Origin: Pseudomonadales bacterium
GTDB lineage: Bacteria > Pseudomonadota > Gammaproteobacteria > Pseudomonadales > Ketobacteraceae
Assembly (NCBI GenBank): GCA_002708905.1
Contig: PAPM01000029.1
Span: 62,001-126,000, forward strand
DNA: 64,000 nt
Direction: 5' to 3'
Shown here: positions 1 to 9,145 of the stretch, one piece after another
Layout of the letters: the number at the start of each line of letters is the position of its first letter
Position numbering within the stretch: position 1 is the stretch's first letter
Notes under the pieces: model-generated
What the model saw: only the letters and a program-made list of their open reading frames with translations
Database searches by the model: none
Told to the model about the DNA's origin: nothing
Made by a program: the position numbers and the translations under genes

Positions 1-1
1 A

Positions 2-298
2 CGATTTTTGACCGGGCTGGAAGGCTCGGAAGCCATGGCGGATTACAACCGAATAGAGAATAACAACGGCGTCTCCAGCCTGCCCCGCACCGATGGTCAA
101 GGCCATGCATACCAAGACCGGGCCTATTGGACCCTGGGACTCAATTACCACAGAAACGCCATTGCCTTCAGCCTTCACGGCTACAACCTGTTGGGATTGA
201 TCGACCAGGACTGGAACCGTCGCAATGTATTTGGCCGCAGCGATCAATACCGCCTGGAAGCACCTGCCTTGGCGTTCCGCGCCAGCTACAATTTCTAG
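2..298 (+). CDS. Outer-membrane beta-barrel protein, C-terminal fragment
   Basis: The reading frame is open at the left edge, so only about the last 98 residues are visible. The fragment has alternating polar/aromatic stretches (YWTLGLNYH, IAFSLHGYNL, LAFRASYNF) and ends in a terminal phenylalanine, the usual C-terminal signature of Gram-negative outer-membrane barrels recognised by the Bam machinery. A TonB-dependent receptor or another large porin-like protein is likely, but the plug domain and N-terminus lie outside the window, so no substrate can be named. Its stop codon overlaps the stop of the convergent GST-like gene by a few bases, and there is no terminator between them. I am fairly sure of the class and unsure of the family. 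Confidence 0.6.
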   Translation, partial: RFLTGLEGSEAMADYNRIENNNGVSSLPRTDGQGHAYQDRAYWTLGLNYHRNAIAFSLHGYNLLGLIDQDWNRRNVFGRSDQYRLEAPALAFRASYNF

Positions 299-936
299 CG
301 TTCGCCCATCACCGCATTGATGTAGGGTTCTGCTTCTTGCTTCAGGCGTAAAAAGGAAGGACGCTGCGAGACTTCCTCCCAATAGCGATAAATATTGTCA
401 AAGGCAGCAAAAGGCGCGAAGGAGTTGGCATAAAACAGTACCGGCATGGCAGCACAGTCGGCCATGGTAAAGGTATCCCCCGCCAGGTAACCGGACTTGC
501 CCAACTGATCGTCCATAAAGCGGTACATAATACCAATGCGTTCGCTGCTGCGGGCGATCAACGCCTGATCTCGCTCGGCTTCCGGCTTCCAGCTTTCGAA
601 AATCAGACTCACCACCGGGTCATTCAGATAAAGATCACACATGCGATCCATGAATCGGGTGCGACGCCCCAACTCGATATCACGAGGAATCAATACCGGC
701 CCCTGCTCGAACGCGGAATCAACATATTCCAGAATAATGGTGGATTCGGGAATCATACGACCATCATCCCGAATCAGCAGCGGCACCTTGCCGAAGGGAT
801 ATAGCTTGCGATATTCCTCGCGATCCTTTTCATCGGTGAGATCAACCATGTGAGCCGTAAAGGACACGTCTTTTTCATACAGGCCCAGCAAGACTTTTTG
901 GGAATAGGTGGAGAGATAGGAAAAATAAAGATCCAT
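295..936 (-). CDS. Glutathione S-transferase family protein
   Basis: This 213-residue protein has the two-part GST fold: an N-terminal thioredoxin-like domain (about residues 1-80, with the cis-proline loop GKVPLLI and the PESTIILEYVD segment that binds the glutathione gamma-glutamyl group) and a helical C-terminal domain with the DCAAMPVLFYA segment. The size matches stringent-starvation-protein-like and other bacterial GSTs (200-220 residues). An in-frame ATG lies 21 bases upstream, but a GAGAGGAG ribosome-binding site lies about 8 bases before the ATG at 936, so I chose 936. Family members conjugate glutathione or act as isomerases or regulators; the substrate cannot be read from the sequence. 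It is monocistronic, with no obvious partner. Confidence 0.88.
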   Translation of the reverse strand: MDLYFSYLSTYSQKVLLGLYEKDVSFTAHMVDLTDEKDREEYRKLYPFGKVPLLIRDDGRMIPESTIILEYVDSAFEQGPVLIPRDIELGRRTRFMDRMCDLYLNDPVVSLIFESWKPEAERDQALIARSSERIGIMYRFMDDQLGKSGYLAGDTFTMADCAAMPVLFYANSFAPFAAFDNIYRYWEEVSQRPSFLRLKQEAEPYINAVMGER

Positions 937-1070
937 GGAACGGCTCCTCTCGGTCATTGGGGCAAACGTTATTGTTATCCGTTGTCGTTATCTGGTGTTG
1001 TTATCCTGTGCTGCCTTAGCCTATAGAGTAGCCGCTTATGGACGATTATCCCAATGGGCCTATGTATTGA

Positions 1071-1892
1071 TCAGGATTTAAGCAAACGTTCCCACTCAAT
1101 AGCCGGGTCACCCAACGCATAAAACTCCGGGTTCAATACGCTTTCCTTGCGGTTGTAGGTGAGCGGTTCAAACTCTGTGTTCAGCACTTTGCCCCCGGCT
1201 TCCATTAACACGGCCTGGGCAGCGGCCGTATCCCATTCACTGGTGGGCGCCAAACGCGGATACAGGTCCGCCTTGCCTTCCGCGATCAAACAGAACTTCA
1301 ACGAACTGCCCATGCTGGTCATGTCAGTGCTGAAACCTTCTGCTTCCAGCCCAGCCAATAATGCGTTGAGTTTTTCCGCACCATGGCGGCGGCTGCCCAC
1401 CACCACCAGCTCGCGATTCGGAACTGCACGCACGCTGATTTTCTGCCACTTACCCTGGTCCACTTTGAATGCACCGACGCCCTGACCACCCACATAGGCC
1501 TGATCCTTGATCGGCACCGTCACCACGCCCAGCACCGGTTCATTGTTTTCGATCAGTGCAATGTTCACGGTGAATTCGCCGGTGCGATTGATGAATTCCT
1601 TGGTGCCGTCCAAAGGATCCACCAACCAGTAACGCTGCCAGCTTTGACGTTCCGCATAGGGGATCTTGTCGGACTCTTCCGAAAACACCGGAATATCAGG
1701 CGTGAGATGAGTAAGCTTATCGACAATGACATGATGTGCCGCGTGATCGGCTTCCGTCACCGGACTGTCATCGGCTTTTTTGATGACTTCAACGGCTTCA
1801 TCACGACCATACACTACTTTAATGGCATCCCCGGCCTGCTCGGCAATGGCCAGTACACTTTCAATTAGTTCTTTGGTTACCAGATCGCTCAT
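1071..1892 (-). CDS. cysQ: 3'(2'),5'-bisphosphate nucleotidase CysQ
   Basis: This 273-residue member of the inositol monophosphatase superfamily hydrolyses the 3'-phosphate of 3'-phosphoadenosine 5'-phosphate (PAP), the by-product of sulfate assimilation, to AMP. The metal-binding signature is complete: EESD near residue 72, WLVDPLDGTKEF near residue 90, and the C-terminal WDTAAAQAVLMEAGG motif. The length is close to E. coli CysQ (246) with a modest extension. It lies 3 bp after nudE on the same strand, a cysQ-nudE pairing seen in Pseudomonas, so the two are very likely cotranscribed. A recycling role in nucleotide clean-up fits both genes. Confidence 0.95.
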   Translation of the reverse strand: MSDLVTKELIESVLAIAEQAGDAIKVVYGRDEAVEVIKKADDSPVTEADHAAHHVIVDKLTHLTPDIPVFSEESDKIPYAERQSWQRYWLVDPLDGTKEFINRTGEFTVNIALIENNEPVLGVVTVPIKDQAYVGGQGVGAFKVDQGKWQKISVRAVPNRELVVVGSRRHGAEKLNALLAGLEAEGFSTDMTSMGSSLKFCLIAEGKADLYPRLAPTSEWDTAAAQAVLMEAGGKVLNTEFEPLTYNRKESVLNPEFYALGDPAIEWERLLKS

Positions 1893-1895
1893 TGC

Positions 1896-2444
1896 TTACT
1901 TCCTATTTCTCATGATGTCGCGGACCATATACAACGCCGCCAGGGATCGCGCTTCGGTAAAATCTTCCATCGCCAACAAACGGTCGATGTCTTCCAGGGG
2001 ATGCTCGACCACTTCGAGGGGTTCAGGCTCATCCCCGGGCAAGCTTTTTTCAAATAAATCTTCCGCCATCACCACATGAATCATGTGCCCCATGTAACCG
2101 GGAGACATGGACAGCGCTTTCAGCTCGGTAAACTTTCGCCCACCGTGACCAGCCTCTTCCATCAGCTCCCGGTTGGCGGCTTCAAACACCGTCTCGTGAC
2201 CGTCCATCGCGCCTTTGGGTAAAGCCAACTGGTAACTGTGCGTGCCGCAGGCATACTCCCGCACCAACAATACATTACCGTTGTCTTTTACCGCCACCAC
2301 CAATACCGCCGGAATGCGCGGTGTACGCAGACGCTCGTAAACCCGCTCCTCACCATTGGCAAAGCGCAGCTGCAATCGCTCAATGCCGAACAGGCGACTT
2401 TCCGCCACTAATTGATGGTCGAGTATGGTAGGCTTTTCGGGCAT
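1896..2444 (-). CDS. nudE: ADP compounds hydrolase NudE (Nudix)
   Basis: The 182-residue protein contains a full Nudix box (G-H-E-T-V-F-E-A-A-N-R-E-L-M-E-E-A-G near residues 93-110), which coordinates the magnesium needed to split nucleoside diphosphates linked to another moiety. E. coli NudE acts on ADP-ribose, Ap3A and NADH and is 186 residues. The upstream LPKGAMDGHE segment is the typical approach to the box. It is the first gene of a nudE-cysQ unit and is divergent from the yrfG homologue, with about 44 bp between their starts, so both promoters must sit in that short gap or overlap the coding ends. Confidence 0.93.
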   Translation of the reverse strand: MPEKPTILDHQLVAESRLFGIERLQLRFANGEERVYERLRTPRIPAVLVVAVKDNGNVLLVREYACGTHSYQLALPKGAMDGHETVFEAANRELMEEAGHGGRKFTELKALSMSPGYMGHMIHVVMAEDLFEKSLPGDEPEPLEVVEHPLEDIDRLLAMEDFTEARSLAALYMVRDIMRNRK

Positions 2445-2488
2445 GATAATGGCTCAACTGTGGCTAAACTTCGGGAGTAAAGGCTTAT

Positions 2489-3151
2489 ATGATTTGCTGG
2501 GATCACATCGACACCGTGTTACTGGATATGGATGGAACCCTGCTGGATCTCTATTTCGACAATTACTTCTGGATGGAATTTTTACCCCAGCGCTTTGCCG
2601 AAGCGCACCATATTAGCCTTGATGAAGCCAAAACCCAACTCTTCGCCCGTTTTGGCGAACACCGGGGTACGCTCAACTGGTATTGCCTGGATTTCTGGAG
2701 TCGGGAGACCGGGCTGGATATCGTCGCCATGAAGGAAGAAGTCAAAGACCGCATCGGTCTGCGCCCCAATGCCATTACCTTTCTGGAGAAAGTGAAAGCC
2801 TCCGGTCGCAAGGCGGTGCTGGTCACCAACGCCCATCGCGGCAGCCTCGACCTGAAACTGCGCCAGATCCCCCTGGAAACCCACTTCGACGGCATTTTCA
2901 GCTCCCACGATTTCGGCCTCCCCAAAGAAGACCCGCACCTGTGGAGTCGGCTGCAGGAAGTGATGCACTACCAGCCGGAGCGCACGCTGCTGATTGACGA
3001 CAGCCTGGCGGTACTGCGCTCTGCAAAAAGAGCAGGCATAGCCTATACCCTGGGGGTACTGCAGCCCGACAGCCGGAAAGGCACCATGGATACCGAAGAA
3101 TTCATTGGCCTGGATTGTTTCAGTCAGATTTACCCCCCTACCAAGCCATAA
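2489..3151 (+). CDS. yrfG: GMP/IMP nucleotidase, HAD family (YrfG-like)
   Basis: A 220-residue HAD-superfamily hydrolase. Motif I is DMDGTLLDL (residues 12-20), the nucleophile and acid/base aspartates. Motif II is VTNAHRG (about 113-119). Motif III/IV is KEDPHLW with LIDDSLAVL (about 167-175). E. coli YrfG is 222 residues and dephosphorylates GMP and IMP; the position beside nudE and before hslR-hslO matches the E. coli order nudE...yrfG-hslR-hslO-pckA. The ATG at 2489 is preceded by GGGAGTAAAGG. Homology alone gives the substrate assignment. Confidence 0.88.
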   Translation: MICWDHIDTVLLDMDGTLLDLYFDNYFWMEFLPQRFAEAHHISLDEAKTQLFARFGEHRGTLNWYCLDFWSRETGLDIVAMKEEVKDRIGLRPNAITFLEKVKASGRKAVLVTNAHRGSLDLKLRQIPLETHFDGIFSSHDFGLPKEDPHLWSRLQEVMHYQPERTLLIDDSLAVLRSAKRAGIAYTLGVLQPDSRKGTMDTEEFIGLDCFSQIYPPTKP

Positions 3152-3318
3152 CACTCCCCCGCAACGCTGTCGATCAGGACAAACCGCGGGGATTTATGTC
3201 CATTATTCCCAAGTTTGTTAGCCCTCCCGTGCGTCATTTTCTAAGATCGACTCAACACTTAGCACAGTGTTACAGCCCATCTTCTAAAGAAGCATTTGAG
3301 TTGTGTAGTCGATACTTT

Positions 3319-3343
3319 GGCGCCTTCGAGGCGCCTTTTTTTT
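3319..3343 (+). terminator. Rho-independent terminator after yrfG
   Basis: A perfect 6-bp GC stem (GGCGCC, 3319-3324 and 3330-3335) with the loop TTCGA is followed by eight T residues. It lies 168 bp beyond the yrfG stop and about 75 bp before hslR, so it ends the yrfG transcript or a short independent RNA and separates it from hslR-hslO. Confidence 0.9.
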
Positions 3344-3416
3344 GGCCGCGCAGTCCCTGCCAATTCCCTTTATAATATTCCGCTCTCCTCCAAAACAGTG
3401 AATAAACTCAGTTAGC

Positions 3417-3824
3417 ATGGGACAGGACACCAAATCCGATTCAAAAATCCGCCTCGACAAATGGCTCTGGGCTGCCCGCTTCTACAAAACCCGCTCCATC
3501 GCCAAGGACATGATTGAAGGGGGTAAGGTGCATTATGAAGGTCACCGGGTAAAAGCCAGCAAGGAAGTGACATTGGGTGCCCAGGTTCGCCTGCGCCAGG
3601 GCTTTGACGAAAAAACCGTGACAGTGATGGCCCTGAGTGATCGCCGGGGTAATGCCACGGCGGCGGCGGCGCTGTACGAGGAAACTCCGGAAAGTATCGA
3701 AAAACGGCAACTGGCGGCGGAACAGCGCAAGGCCATGAGTTCTGCGGTTCCCGTGAGTGACAATCGGCCCAACAAGAAGCAACGCCGCCAAATCATCCAG
3801 TTCCGCCACCAACAGAGCGAGTAG
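3417..3824 (+). CDS. hslR: Heat shock protein 15 (Hsp15), S4-domain RNA-binding protein
   Basis: The 135-residue protein starts with an S4 RNA-binding domain (IRLDKWLWAARFYKTRS, followed by the IEGGKVHYEGHRVKAS turn, residues about 9-55) and ends in a basic, lysine/arginine-rich tail (NKKQRRQ). E. coli Hsp15 (133 residues) binds 50S subunits that carry a stalled nascent chain and helps recycle them after heat shock. It is followed by hslO after only 2 bases, so the two form the classical hslR-hslO unit. Confidence 0.95.
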   Translation: MGQDTKSDSKIRLDKWLWAARFYKTRSIAKDMIEGGKVHYEGHRVKASKEVTLGAQVRLRQGFDEKTVTVMALSDRRGNATAAAALYEETPESIEKRQLAAEQRKAMSSAVPVSDNRPNKKQRRQIIQFRHQQSE

Positions 3825-3826
3825 TA

Positions 3827-4723
3827 ATGAGCGAAACCGACATCAGCCACCGATTCATCATCAACGACAGCGGCGTTCGTGGCCAATGGACCTTGCTGGA
3901 TGCCAGCTACCAGACCGTCCTAGCCAAGCACGACTATCCGCTGGAAGTTCAGTCGGTACTGGGGGAGATGATGGCGGCGGCCATCCTGTTAAGCTCCACC
4001 CTGAAATTTGAAGGCAGCATGATCATTCAGGCCCGCGGCGAAGGGGTGGTAAGCCTGCTGACGGTGGAATGCACCCATGACCATAAACTGCGGGCCATCG
4101 CCCGCTGGAATGGCGACACCCAGGACATGGATTTCCGCGCCATGCTGGGCCAGGCCACCCTGGCCATCACCATTACCCCATTACAGGGCGAACGTTACCA
4201 AGGCATTGTGCCGCTGGACGGCGACACACTGTCTGAATGTCTGGAGCACTATTTCCAGCAGTCGGAACAATTGAGCACCCAGATCCAGCTGTTTCACGGC
4301 AACAACCGGGCCGGCGGCCTGTTGGTACAGGTATTGCCTACCCATTCCGGTATCAAGATCGACCCGCAGCAACAAAGGGAAGAATGGGAACGGATCACCA
4401 CCCTGGCGCGCACGCTTACCGCGGAAGAGCTGCTGAACCTGGATTGTGCCACGGTGTTGCACCGTCTTTTTCACGAGGAAACCGTAGAGCTGTTTCCTGC
4501 AGAGGCCGTGATATTTGAGTGCAGTTGCAGCCGCCAGCGCACAGCAGACGCCCTGATCCAGATCGGGCGCCCGGAATTGGAAGAGATCATTGCAGAACAG
4601 GGCAAGATCGAAGTAACCTGCCAGTATTGCAATGAGTTGTATCGTTTTGACTCGGTGGACGTAGCCATGCTGTTCACCAATAGTGCGACCGATGGGGATG
4701 GGGAAAGCAAGACCATAAACTGA
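3827..4723 (+). CDS. hslO: Redox-regulated chaperone Hsp33
   Basis: A 298-residue cytoplasmic holdase activated by oxidative unfolding. The redox switch is intact: CSC (Cys232/Cys234) and CQYC (Cys265/Cys268) form the four-cysteine zinc site that opens on oxidation. The N-terminal substrate-binding domain has the family motif VQSVLGEMMAAAILLSSTLK. The length matches E. coli HslO (292). It is the second gene of hslR-hslO. There is no convincing terminator after the stop; a 408-bp gap then leads to pckA. Confidence 0.96.
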   Translation: MSETDISHRFIINDSGVRGQWTLLDASYQTVLAKHDYPLEVQSVLGEMMAAAILLSSTLKFEGSMIIQARGEGVVSLLTVECTHDHKLRAIARWNGDTQDMDFRAMLGQATLAITITPLQGERYQGIVPLDGDTLSECLEHYFQQSEQLSTQIQLFHGNNRAGGLLVQVLPTHSGIKIDPQQQREEWERITTLARTLTAEELLNLDCATVLHRLFHEETVELFPAEAVIFECSCSRQRTADALIQIGRPELEEIIAEQGKIEVTCQYCNELYRFDSVDVAMLFTNSATDGDGESKTIN

Positions 4724-5131
4724 TCAAAAAGTCTGAACCTGCGGGAACTTAGATGAACCGCCAGAGCTGTTTGTAAGTGATTACTTTCACCCGGTATCAG
4801 TATTGACAATACTGCCCTGAATTAGAGCTGGTCCTGTCCAGGGTGGGGCACCATCGAAAGGCTTAGCGTTTTTCTGTGAAATTTGCCATAATGCGCGGCT
4901 CGAATTCGGGCTGGCGTTAGGCCAGGCAGGTTCCGCCACAGCAACCATAAGGGTTCATGAGAATTCATAGGTCTGTCACGGATACAGCCCAGTATGCACA
5001 ACCTGCTTGCGAGAAGCTCCCGCCGAGGCACTGCCTGCGGAACCGCTATCTCATAACGATAGCCAACAGCTTTCATTTTTAACTGATAGAGAAACGCGGC
5101 CACAAGCCGTTTAAGTGAGGTCATAGGAAAC
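4724..5131 (+). other. Long non-coding gap upstream of pckA
   Basis: No gene is supported in these 408 bp. A perfect inverted repeat of 8 bp around one central base (CAGTATTG-A-CAATACTG, 4798-4814) lies near the hslO end and looks like a protein-binding site. A CATAAT hexamer at 4887-4892 is a possible -10 for pckA, but no good -35 sits at the right distance, so the promoter may need an activator. If this is the start region, the pckA leader would be over 200 bases long. No riboswitch class was recognised in it. Confidence 0.5.
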
Positions 5132-6673
5132 ATGTCAACTCCCCAGATTATTACCGATCCGAGCAGTACGTTATTGATTGAAGAAGCCATCAAGCGTGGA
5201 GAAGGTGAGCTGGCCCATAATGGTGCCTTTGTTGCCAAAACCGGCGCCCGTACCGGCCGTTCCCCCATGGATCGTTTCATTGTGGACGAGCCCAGCACCA
5301 GTGAATCCATCCACTGGGGCCCGGTTAACCGTCCCTTCCCTGCCGACAAGTTCGACGCGCTGTGGGATCGGGTTGCTGATCATGTTTCCCAGGATGACCA
5401 GTTCATTTCTCACCTGCACGTCGGTGCCGATCCTGATCACTACATCGCAGTAAAAGTCACCACCCAGACTGCCTGGCACAATCTGTTTGCCCACTGCCTG
5501 TTCATTACGCCTGAGAAGTTCAACCCCAAGTCCAAAGAAGGCTGGGAGATCCTGCACGCACCTTCTTTTGAGTGCCAGCCCGAGCGCGACGGCACCAACA
5601 GCGACGGTTGTGTGATCCTGAATTTTGCCGCCCGCAAAGTCCTGATCGCCGGTATGCGTTATGCAGGCGAAATGAAGAAAGCCATGTTCTCCGTACAAAA
5701 CTTCCTGTTGCCTGAGAAGTCTGTACTGCCCATGCACTGCTCCGCCAACGTGGGCGAAGACGGCGGTGTTGCCCTGTTCTTCGGTCTGTCCGGTACGGGT
5801 AAAACCACTCTGTCTGCCGACCCTGACCGCTACCTGATCGGTGACGACGAGCACGGCTGGGCCAAAGGTTCCGTGTTCAATATGGAAGGCGGTTGCTACG
5901 CCAAGTGTATCGACCTGAGCAAGAAGAACGAGCCGGTCATCTGGGAAGCCATCCGCTTCGGCGCCGTGCTGGAAAACGTAATCCTGGATGAGAACCGCAA
6001 CCCGGATTACACCGATTGCAGCCTGACCCAGAACACCCGCGCTGCGTACCCTCTGGAAAACATCGAGAAGCGTGTTCTGGAAAACCGCGCCGGTGAGCCC
6101 AAGCACGTTATCTTCCTGACCTGTGACCTGAACGGTGTTATTCCTCCGGTTTCACGCCTGACCAACGAAGCTGCTGCTTATCACTTCCTGAGCGGTTACA
6201 CCGCACTGGTAGGCTCCACCGAGATGGGTTCTGATGCCGGTATCAAGACCACCTTCTCCACCTGTTTCGGGGCACCTTTCTTCCCACGACAGGCCGGTGA
6301 GTATGCTGAACTGCTGATCAAGCGCATCAAGGAATTCGATTCCAAGGTGTACCTGGTGAACACCGGCTGGACCGGTGGTCCTTACGGCGAAGGCAAGCGT
6401 TTCGACATCCCCACTACCCGTGGTGTGATCACCGCTATCCTGAGCGGCGCTCTGGATGAAGTGGAAACCCAGCACATCGATATCCTGAACCTGGATGTGC
6501 CGGTGGACGTTCCCGGTGTGGATCCCAACCTGTTGATCCCACAGAACACCTGGTCTCACAAAGAAGCGTACGTTGCCCGTGCCCAGCATCTGGCTGAGCT
6601 GTTCAACGAAAACTTCAAAAAGTACAGCGACGTGTCTGACGAGATCCGCAACGCCGGTCCTCAGGCAGAGTAA
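5132..6673 (+). CDS. pckA: Phosphoenolpyruvate carboxykinase (ATP)
   Basis: The 513-residue enzyme converts oxaloacetate and ATP to phosphoenolpyruvate, CO2 and ADP, the entry step of gluconeogenesis in cells growing on fatty acids or other C2/C4 carbon. Visible motifs are the kinase-1a P-loop [10 protein letters not shown] (from residue 218), the metal-binding LIGDDEHGW, and the [12 protein letters not shown] substrate loop near residue 36. The length is close to the usual 520-540. The start codon follows AGGTCATAGGAAAC. A strong terminator follows the gene. Fbp at 9146 is the other gluconeogenic enzyme nearby. Confidence 0.98.
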   Translation: MSTPQIITDPSSTLLIEEAIKRGEGELAHNGAFVAKTGARTGRSPMDRFIVDEPSTSESIHWGPVNRPFPADKFDALWDRVADHVSQDDQFISHLHVGADPDHYIAVKVTTQTAWHNLFAHCLFITPEKFNPKSKEGWEILHAPSFECQPERDGTNSDGCVILNFAARKVLIAGMRYAGEMKKAMFSVQNFLLPEKSVLPMHCSANVGEDGGVALFFGLSGTGKTTLSADPDRYLIGDDEHGWAKGSVFNMEGGCYAKCIDLSKKNEPVIWEAIRFGAVLENVILDENRNPDYTDCSLTQNTRAAYPLENIEKRVLENRAGEPKHVIFLTCDLNGVIPPVSRLTNEAAAYHFLSGYTALVGSTEMGSDAGIKTTFSTCFGAPFFPRQAGEYAELLIKRIKEFDSKVYLVNTGWTGGPYGEGKRFDIPTTRGVITAILSGALDEVETQHIDILNLDVPVDVPGVDPNLLIPQNTWSHKEAYVARAQHLAELFNENFKKYSDVSDEIRNAGPQAE

Positions 6674-6708
6674 TCTGCCGGCGAATCAGAGCGCGATTGC
6701 CAGAAAAG

Positions 6709-6734
6709 CCGCCGGTATCACCGGCGGTTTTTTT
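6709..6734 (+). terminator. Rho-independent terminator after pckA
   Basis: An 8-bp perfect GC-rich stem (CCGCCGGT, 6709-6716, pairing with ACCGGCGG, 6720-6727), with a 3-base loop, is followed by seven T residues. It lies 36 bp after the pckA stop and ends its transcript before rlmG. Confidence 0.95.
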
Positions 6735-6770
6735 GTGTTTGTTCCCCGGCTTGGGTATTGGATATTTGCT

Positions 6771-7892
6771 ATGAACCAGATTGATTCCCCCTTTGGTCGT
6801 TTTAATTTACTGCCATTGCATCATCATCCCAAGTCGCCCCAGCAGGCCTGGAGCGCGGCGGACGACCTGCTACTGAAAGAAATCGCCAAGGCCGAGCCTG
6901 TGCCGGAACGGGTGTTGATCGTTAACGACCTCCATGGCGCACTGGGTACCTGCCTGCATCATTGGCGACCATTCAGCTGGAACGACAGTTACAGCAGTAA
7001 ACTGGCACTGCAGCAGAACCTGCGTCGCAACCAGTTGAGTTTCTCCGCCGACCACTTCCTGGAATCCACTGACATTCCAGACGGCCAGTTTGATGCCGTG
7101 CTGATCCGAATTCCAAAAACCTTATCCCTGCTGGAGTACCAGCTGACGGCGCTGCGCCCATTGCTGACACCCCAGACCCGCATTATCGGGGCTGGAATGG
7201 TGAAACACCTGAGCAAGTCCATGGTGCAGTGTTTTGAGCGCTGCCTGGGGCACACCACCACCTCACTGGCGGTACGCAAAGCGCGCCTGATACACACACA
7301 GTTTGACCCGGAGCTTAAACCGGCTGCTCCACAACCGGTACGCTACGATATTCCCGGCACCGGCCTGGAACTGCTCAACTACGCCAACGTTTTTTCCCAA
7401 CAGAAACTGGATATGGGCACTCGCTTTTTACTGGAGCATTTCCCGCCAGTGGATGGCCTGGAACATATTCTGGACCTTGGCTGCGGTAACGGTGCCCTTG
7501 CTTGCTACGCCGGCCGCAAGAATCCGGCCGCCATGCTGAGCCTGCTGGATGATTCCTGGCTGGCACTGAAGAGTGCACGGGAGAGCCTGGAGTTGAACGG
7601 ACTGAAAAATCCCTGTGAGTTTATCGCCAGTGACGGTTTGGATGGATTCGAGGATCAGGTGGACCTCATTCTCTGCAACCCACCATTTCACGAAGGCAAC
7701 CGCCTGGACTCCAATATCGCTATGCGCATGTTCAAGGGGTCCAAGCGCTGTTTGAAAGAAAACGGCAAACTGGTGGTGGTGGGCAACCGGCACCTGAATT
7801 ACCACCAGTCCCTGAAGCCCCATTTCAAGGATGTGGACCTCACGGCCAGCAACCCCAAGTTCGTCATCCTGACGGCCAGCCGACCGCGTTAA
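6771..7892 (+). CDS. rlmG: 23S rRNA (guanine(1835)-N2)-methyltransferase RlmG
   Basis: A 373-residue SAM-dependent methyltransferase with the duplicated RlmG/RsmC architecture: a degenerate N-terminal Rossmann half and a catalytic C-terminal half. The SAM-binding motif is LDLGCGNGALA and the catalytic motif for exocyclic amino groups is NPPFHEG. The N-terminal FGRFNLLPL and AWSAADDLLL segments favour RlmG over RsmC. The frame is open further upstream to 6573, but that part overlaps pckA and its terminator, so the ATG at 6771 is the real start and gives the family length (E. coli 378). It modifies G1835 of 23S rRNA. Confidence 0.9.
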   Translation: MNQIDSPFGRFNLLPLHHHPKSPQQAWSAADDLLLKEIAKAEPVPERVLIVNDLHGALGTCLHHWRPFSWNDSYSSKLALQQNLRRNQLSFSADHFLESTDIPDGQFDAVLIRIPKTLSLLEYQLTALRPLLTPQTRIIGAGMVKHLSKSMVQCFERCLGHTTTSLAVRKARLIHTQFDPELKPAAPQPVRYDIPGTGLELLNYANVFSQQKLDMGTRFLLEHFPPVDGLEHILDLGCGNGALACYAGRKNPAAMLSLLDDSWLALKSARESLELNGLKNPCEFIASDGLDGFEDQVDLILCNPPFHEGNRLDSNIAMRMFKGSKRCLKENGKLVVVGNRHLNYHQSLKPHFKDVDLTASNPKFVILTASRPR

Positions 7893-8072
7893 CGGATTAA
7901 GACGCCCACCACCTGGCCCGATTTGACATTTTTTTAGCACCCCCAGACTGTGTGGACGGCTTGGCCATTCCCTATACTGTCCAATACTGGAACCAGCGCA
8001 CCAATTTCTGTGGGCTCAACGCGCCGGCAACAAAAATGAAAGCAAACCAAAAAGCCCACACCGGAGGAGCAC

Positions 8073-8942
8073 ATGACTGCAGCCGCCCAGACCGCCAACC
8101 GAATCGGTACCGACGACATCCCGGTTCGTCATATGGATTTTGAGTTCGATGATTCCATCAGCACCTTCTGGTTCGACAATGACCCGCTGCGCACCATGAT
8201 TCTCACGGCCCTCTCCGGCACCTTTCCGGAAGGGGAGCGCATGTTCATGCGTTCGGTTCGCCATTATCAGAACAACATCAAGGATCCGGATCTGCGCAAG
8301 CGGGTAAAAGCGTTCATCGGTCAGGAAGCCCATCACGGCAAGGAGCATCAAAGCTTCAACGATATGATGACCCGCAAGGGGGTCCCGGTGGACAAGATCG
8401 ACGCCTACACCAAAATGGGCCTGAGCAGAATCGAGCGCTTCTATTCCCCCGGCCGAGTTTTGGCCAAGACCTGCGCCCTGGAGCACTTTACCGCGTTATT
8501 TGCGGAGCTGTTGCTGGCCCACCCGGAATTGATCGACGGCGTGGAGGAACAGCTGAAACCCCTGTGGATCTGGCACGCTATCGAAGAAAGCGAGCACAAA
8601 GCGGTGGCATTTGATGTCTACCAGGAGCAAGTGGGAGGCTATTGGTTAAGGGTCAGCGAGATGGCCATCACCACCGTGATGTTCAGCTTTTTCTCCGCCT
8701 TACACACGGCCCAGCTGCTGCAGGCATCAAAGGACCAACCCCGCAGCAAACGCATGGGGCTGAAGCAACGCCTGACCGGCATGTGGCGCCATCGGGATGT
8801 ACTGGCGGAACTGGGCAAGCATTATCTCACCTACTATAAGCCGGATTTTCATCCTTCGCAGAAGGACAGCCGCGCCTTGCGTAATCGCGGACTGGCCCTG
8901 CTGACCCGATACGTAGGTGACAAAGCCCATATTTCGGCATAA
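8073..8942 (+). CDS. Metal-dependent hydrolase, PF10118 family
   Basis: A 289-residue protein of the predicted metal-dependent hydrolase family PF10118 (ferritin-like helical fold). Two acid/histidine clusters likely bind a di-metal centre: GQEAHHGKEH (about residues 87-96) and EESEHKAVAFD (about 171-181), plus the EH pair in CALEHFTALF. Members are common in hydrocarbon- and lipid-degrading proteobacteria, often several per genome, but no reaction has been firmly established. A strong ribosome-binding site, CCGGAGGAG, precedes the ATG at 8073. It is monocistronic and ends at a terminator. The family is clear, the function unknown. Confidence 0.85.
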   Translation: MTAAAQTANRIGTDDIPVRHMDFEFDDSISTFWFDNDPLRTMILTALSGTFPEGERMFMRSVRHYQNNIKDPDLRKRVKAFIGQEAHHGKEHQSFNDMMTRKGVPVDKIDAYTKMGLSRIERFYSPGRVLAKTCALEHFTALFAELLLAHPELIDGVEEQLKPLWIWHAIEESEHKAVAFDVYQEQVGGYWLRVSEMAITTVMFSFFSALHTAQLLQASKDQPRSKRMGLKQRLTGMWRHRDVLAELGKHYLTYYKPDFHPSQKDSRALRNRGLALLTRYVGDKAHISA

Positions 8943-8975
8943 CACACCCCCGTTTTCTGCTCCATTTTCTACCCT

Positions 8976-9014
8976 CCGGCCCGACACCCTGTTGTGTGAA
9001 GGGCCGGTCTTTTC
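8976..9014 (+). terminator. Rho-independent terminator after the PF10118 gene
   Basis: The stem CCGGCCC (8976-8982) pairs with GGGCCGG (9001-9007). An inner ACAC/GTGT pairing extends the hairpin, and the T-rich TCTTTTC follows. It sits 34 bp beyond the stop of the hydrolase gene and before fbp. Confidence 0.8.
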
Positions 9015-9145
9015 GTTGATGCCCCCAAGCCCCCGCTGGTTTAGCCAAGCCGAAACCGGTATGATTTACCACCACTAGCGCTCAATTTTTCTTTCTCGTT
9101 TCCACAGCCGTTTAGGCTCTATCAAGACCTTAAGGGACCGCATTC

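Noticed and set aside
4822-5349. Minus-strand gene in the gap before pckA
   Set aside because: No ribosome-binding site or family, half of it overlaps pckA, and the product is low-quality in composition.
5171-6106. Long antisense frame over pckA
   Set aside because: It lies fully inside a gene with complete family motifs, has no ribosome-binding site, and its protein matches no family.
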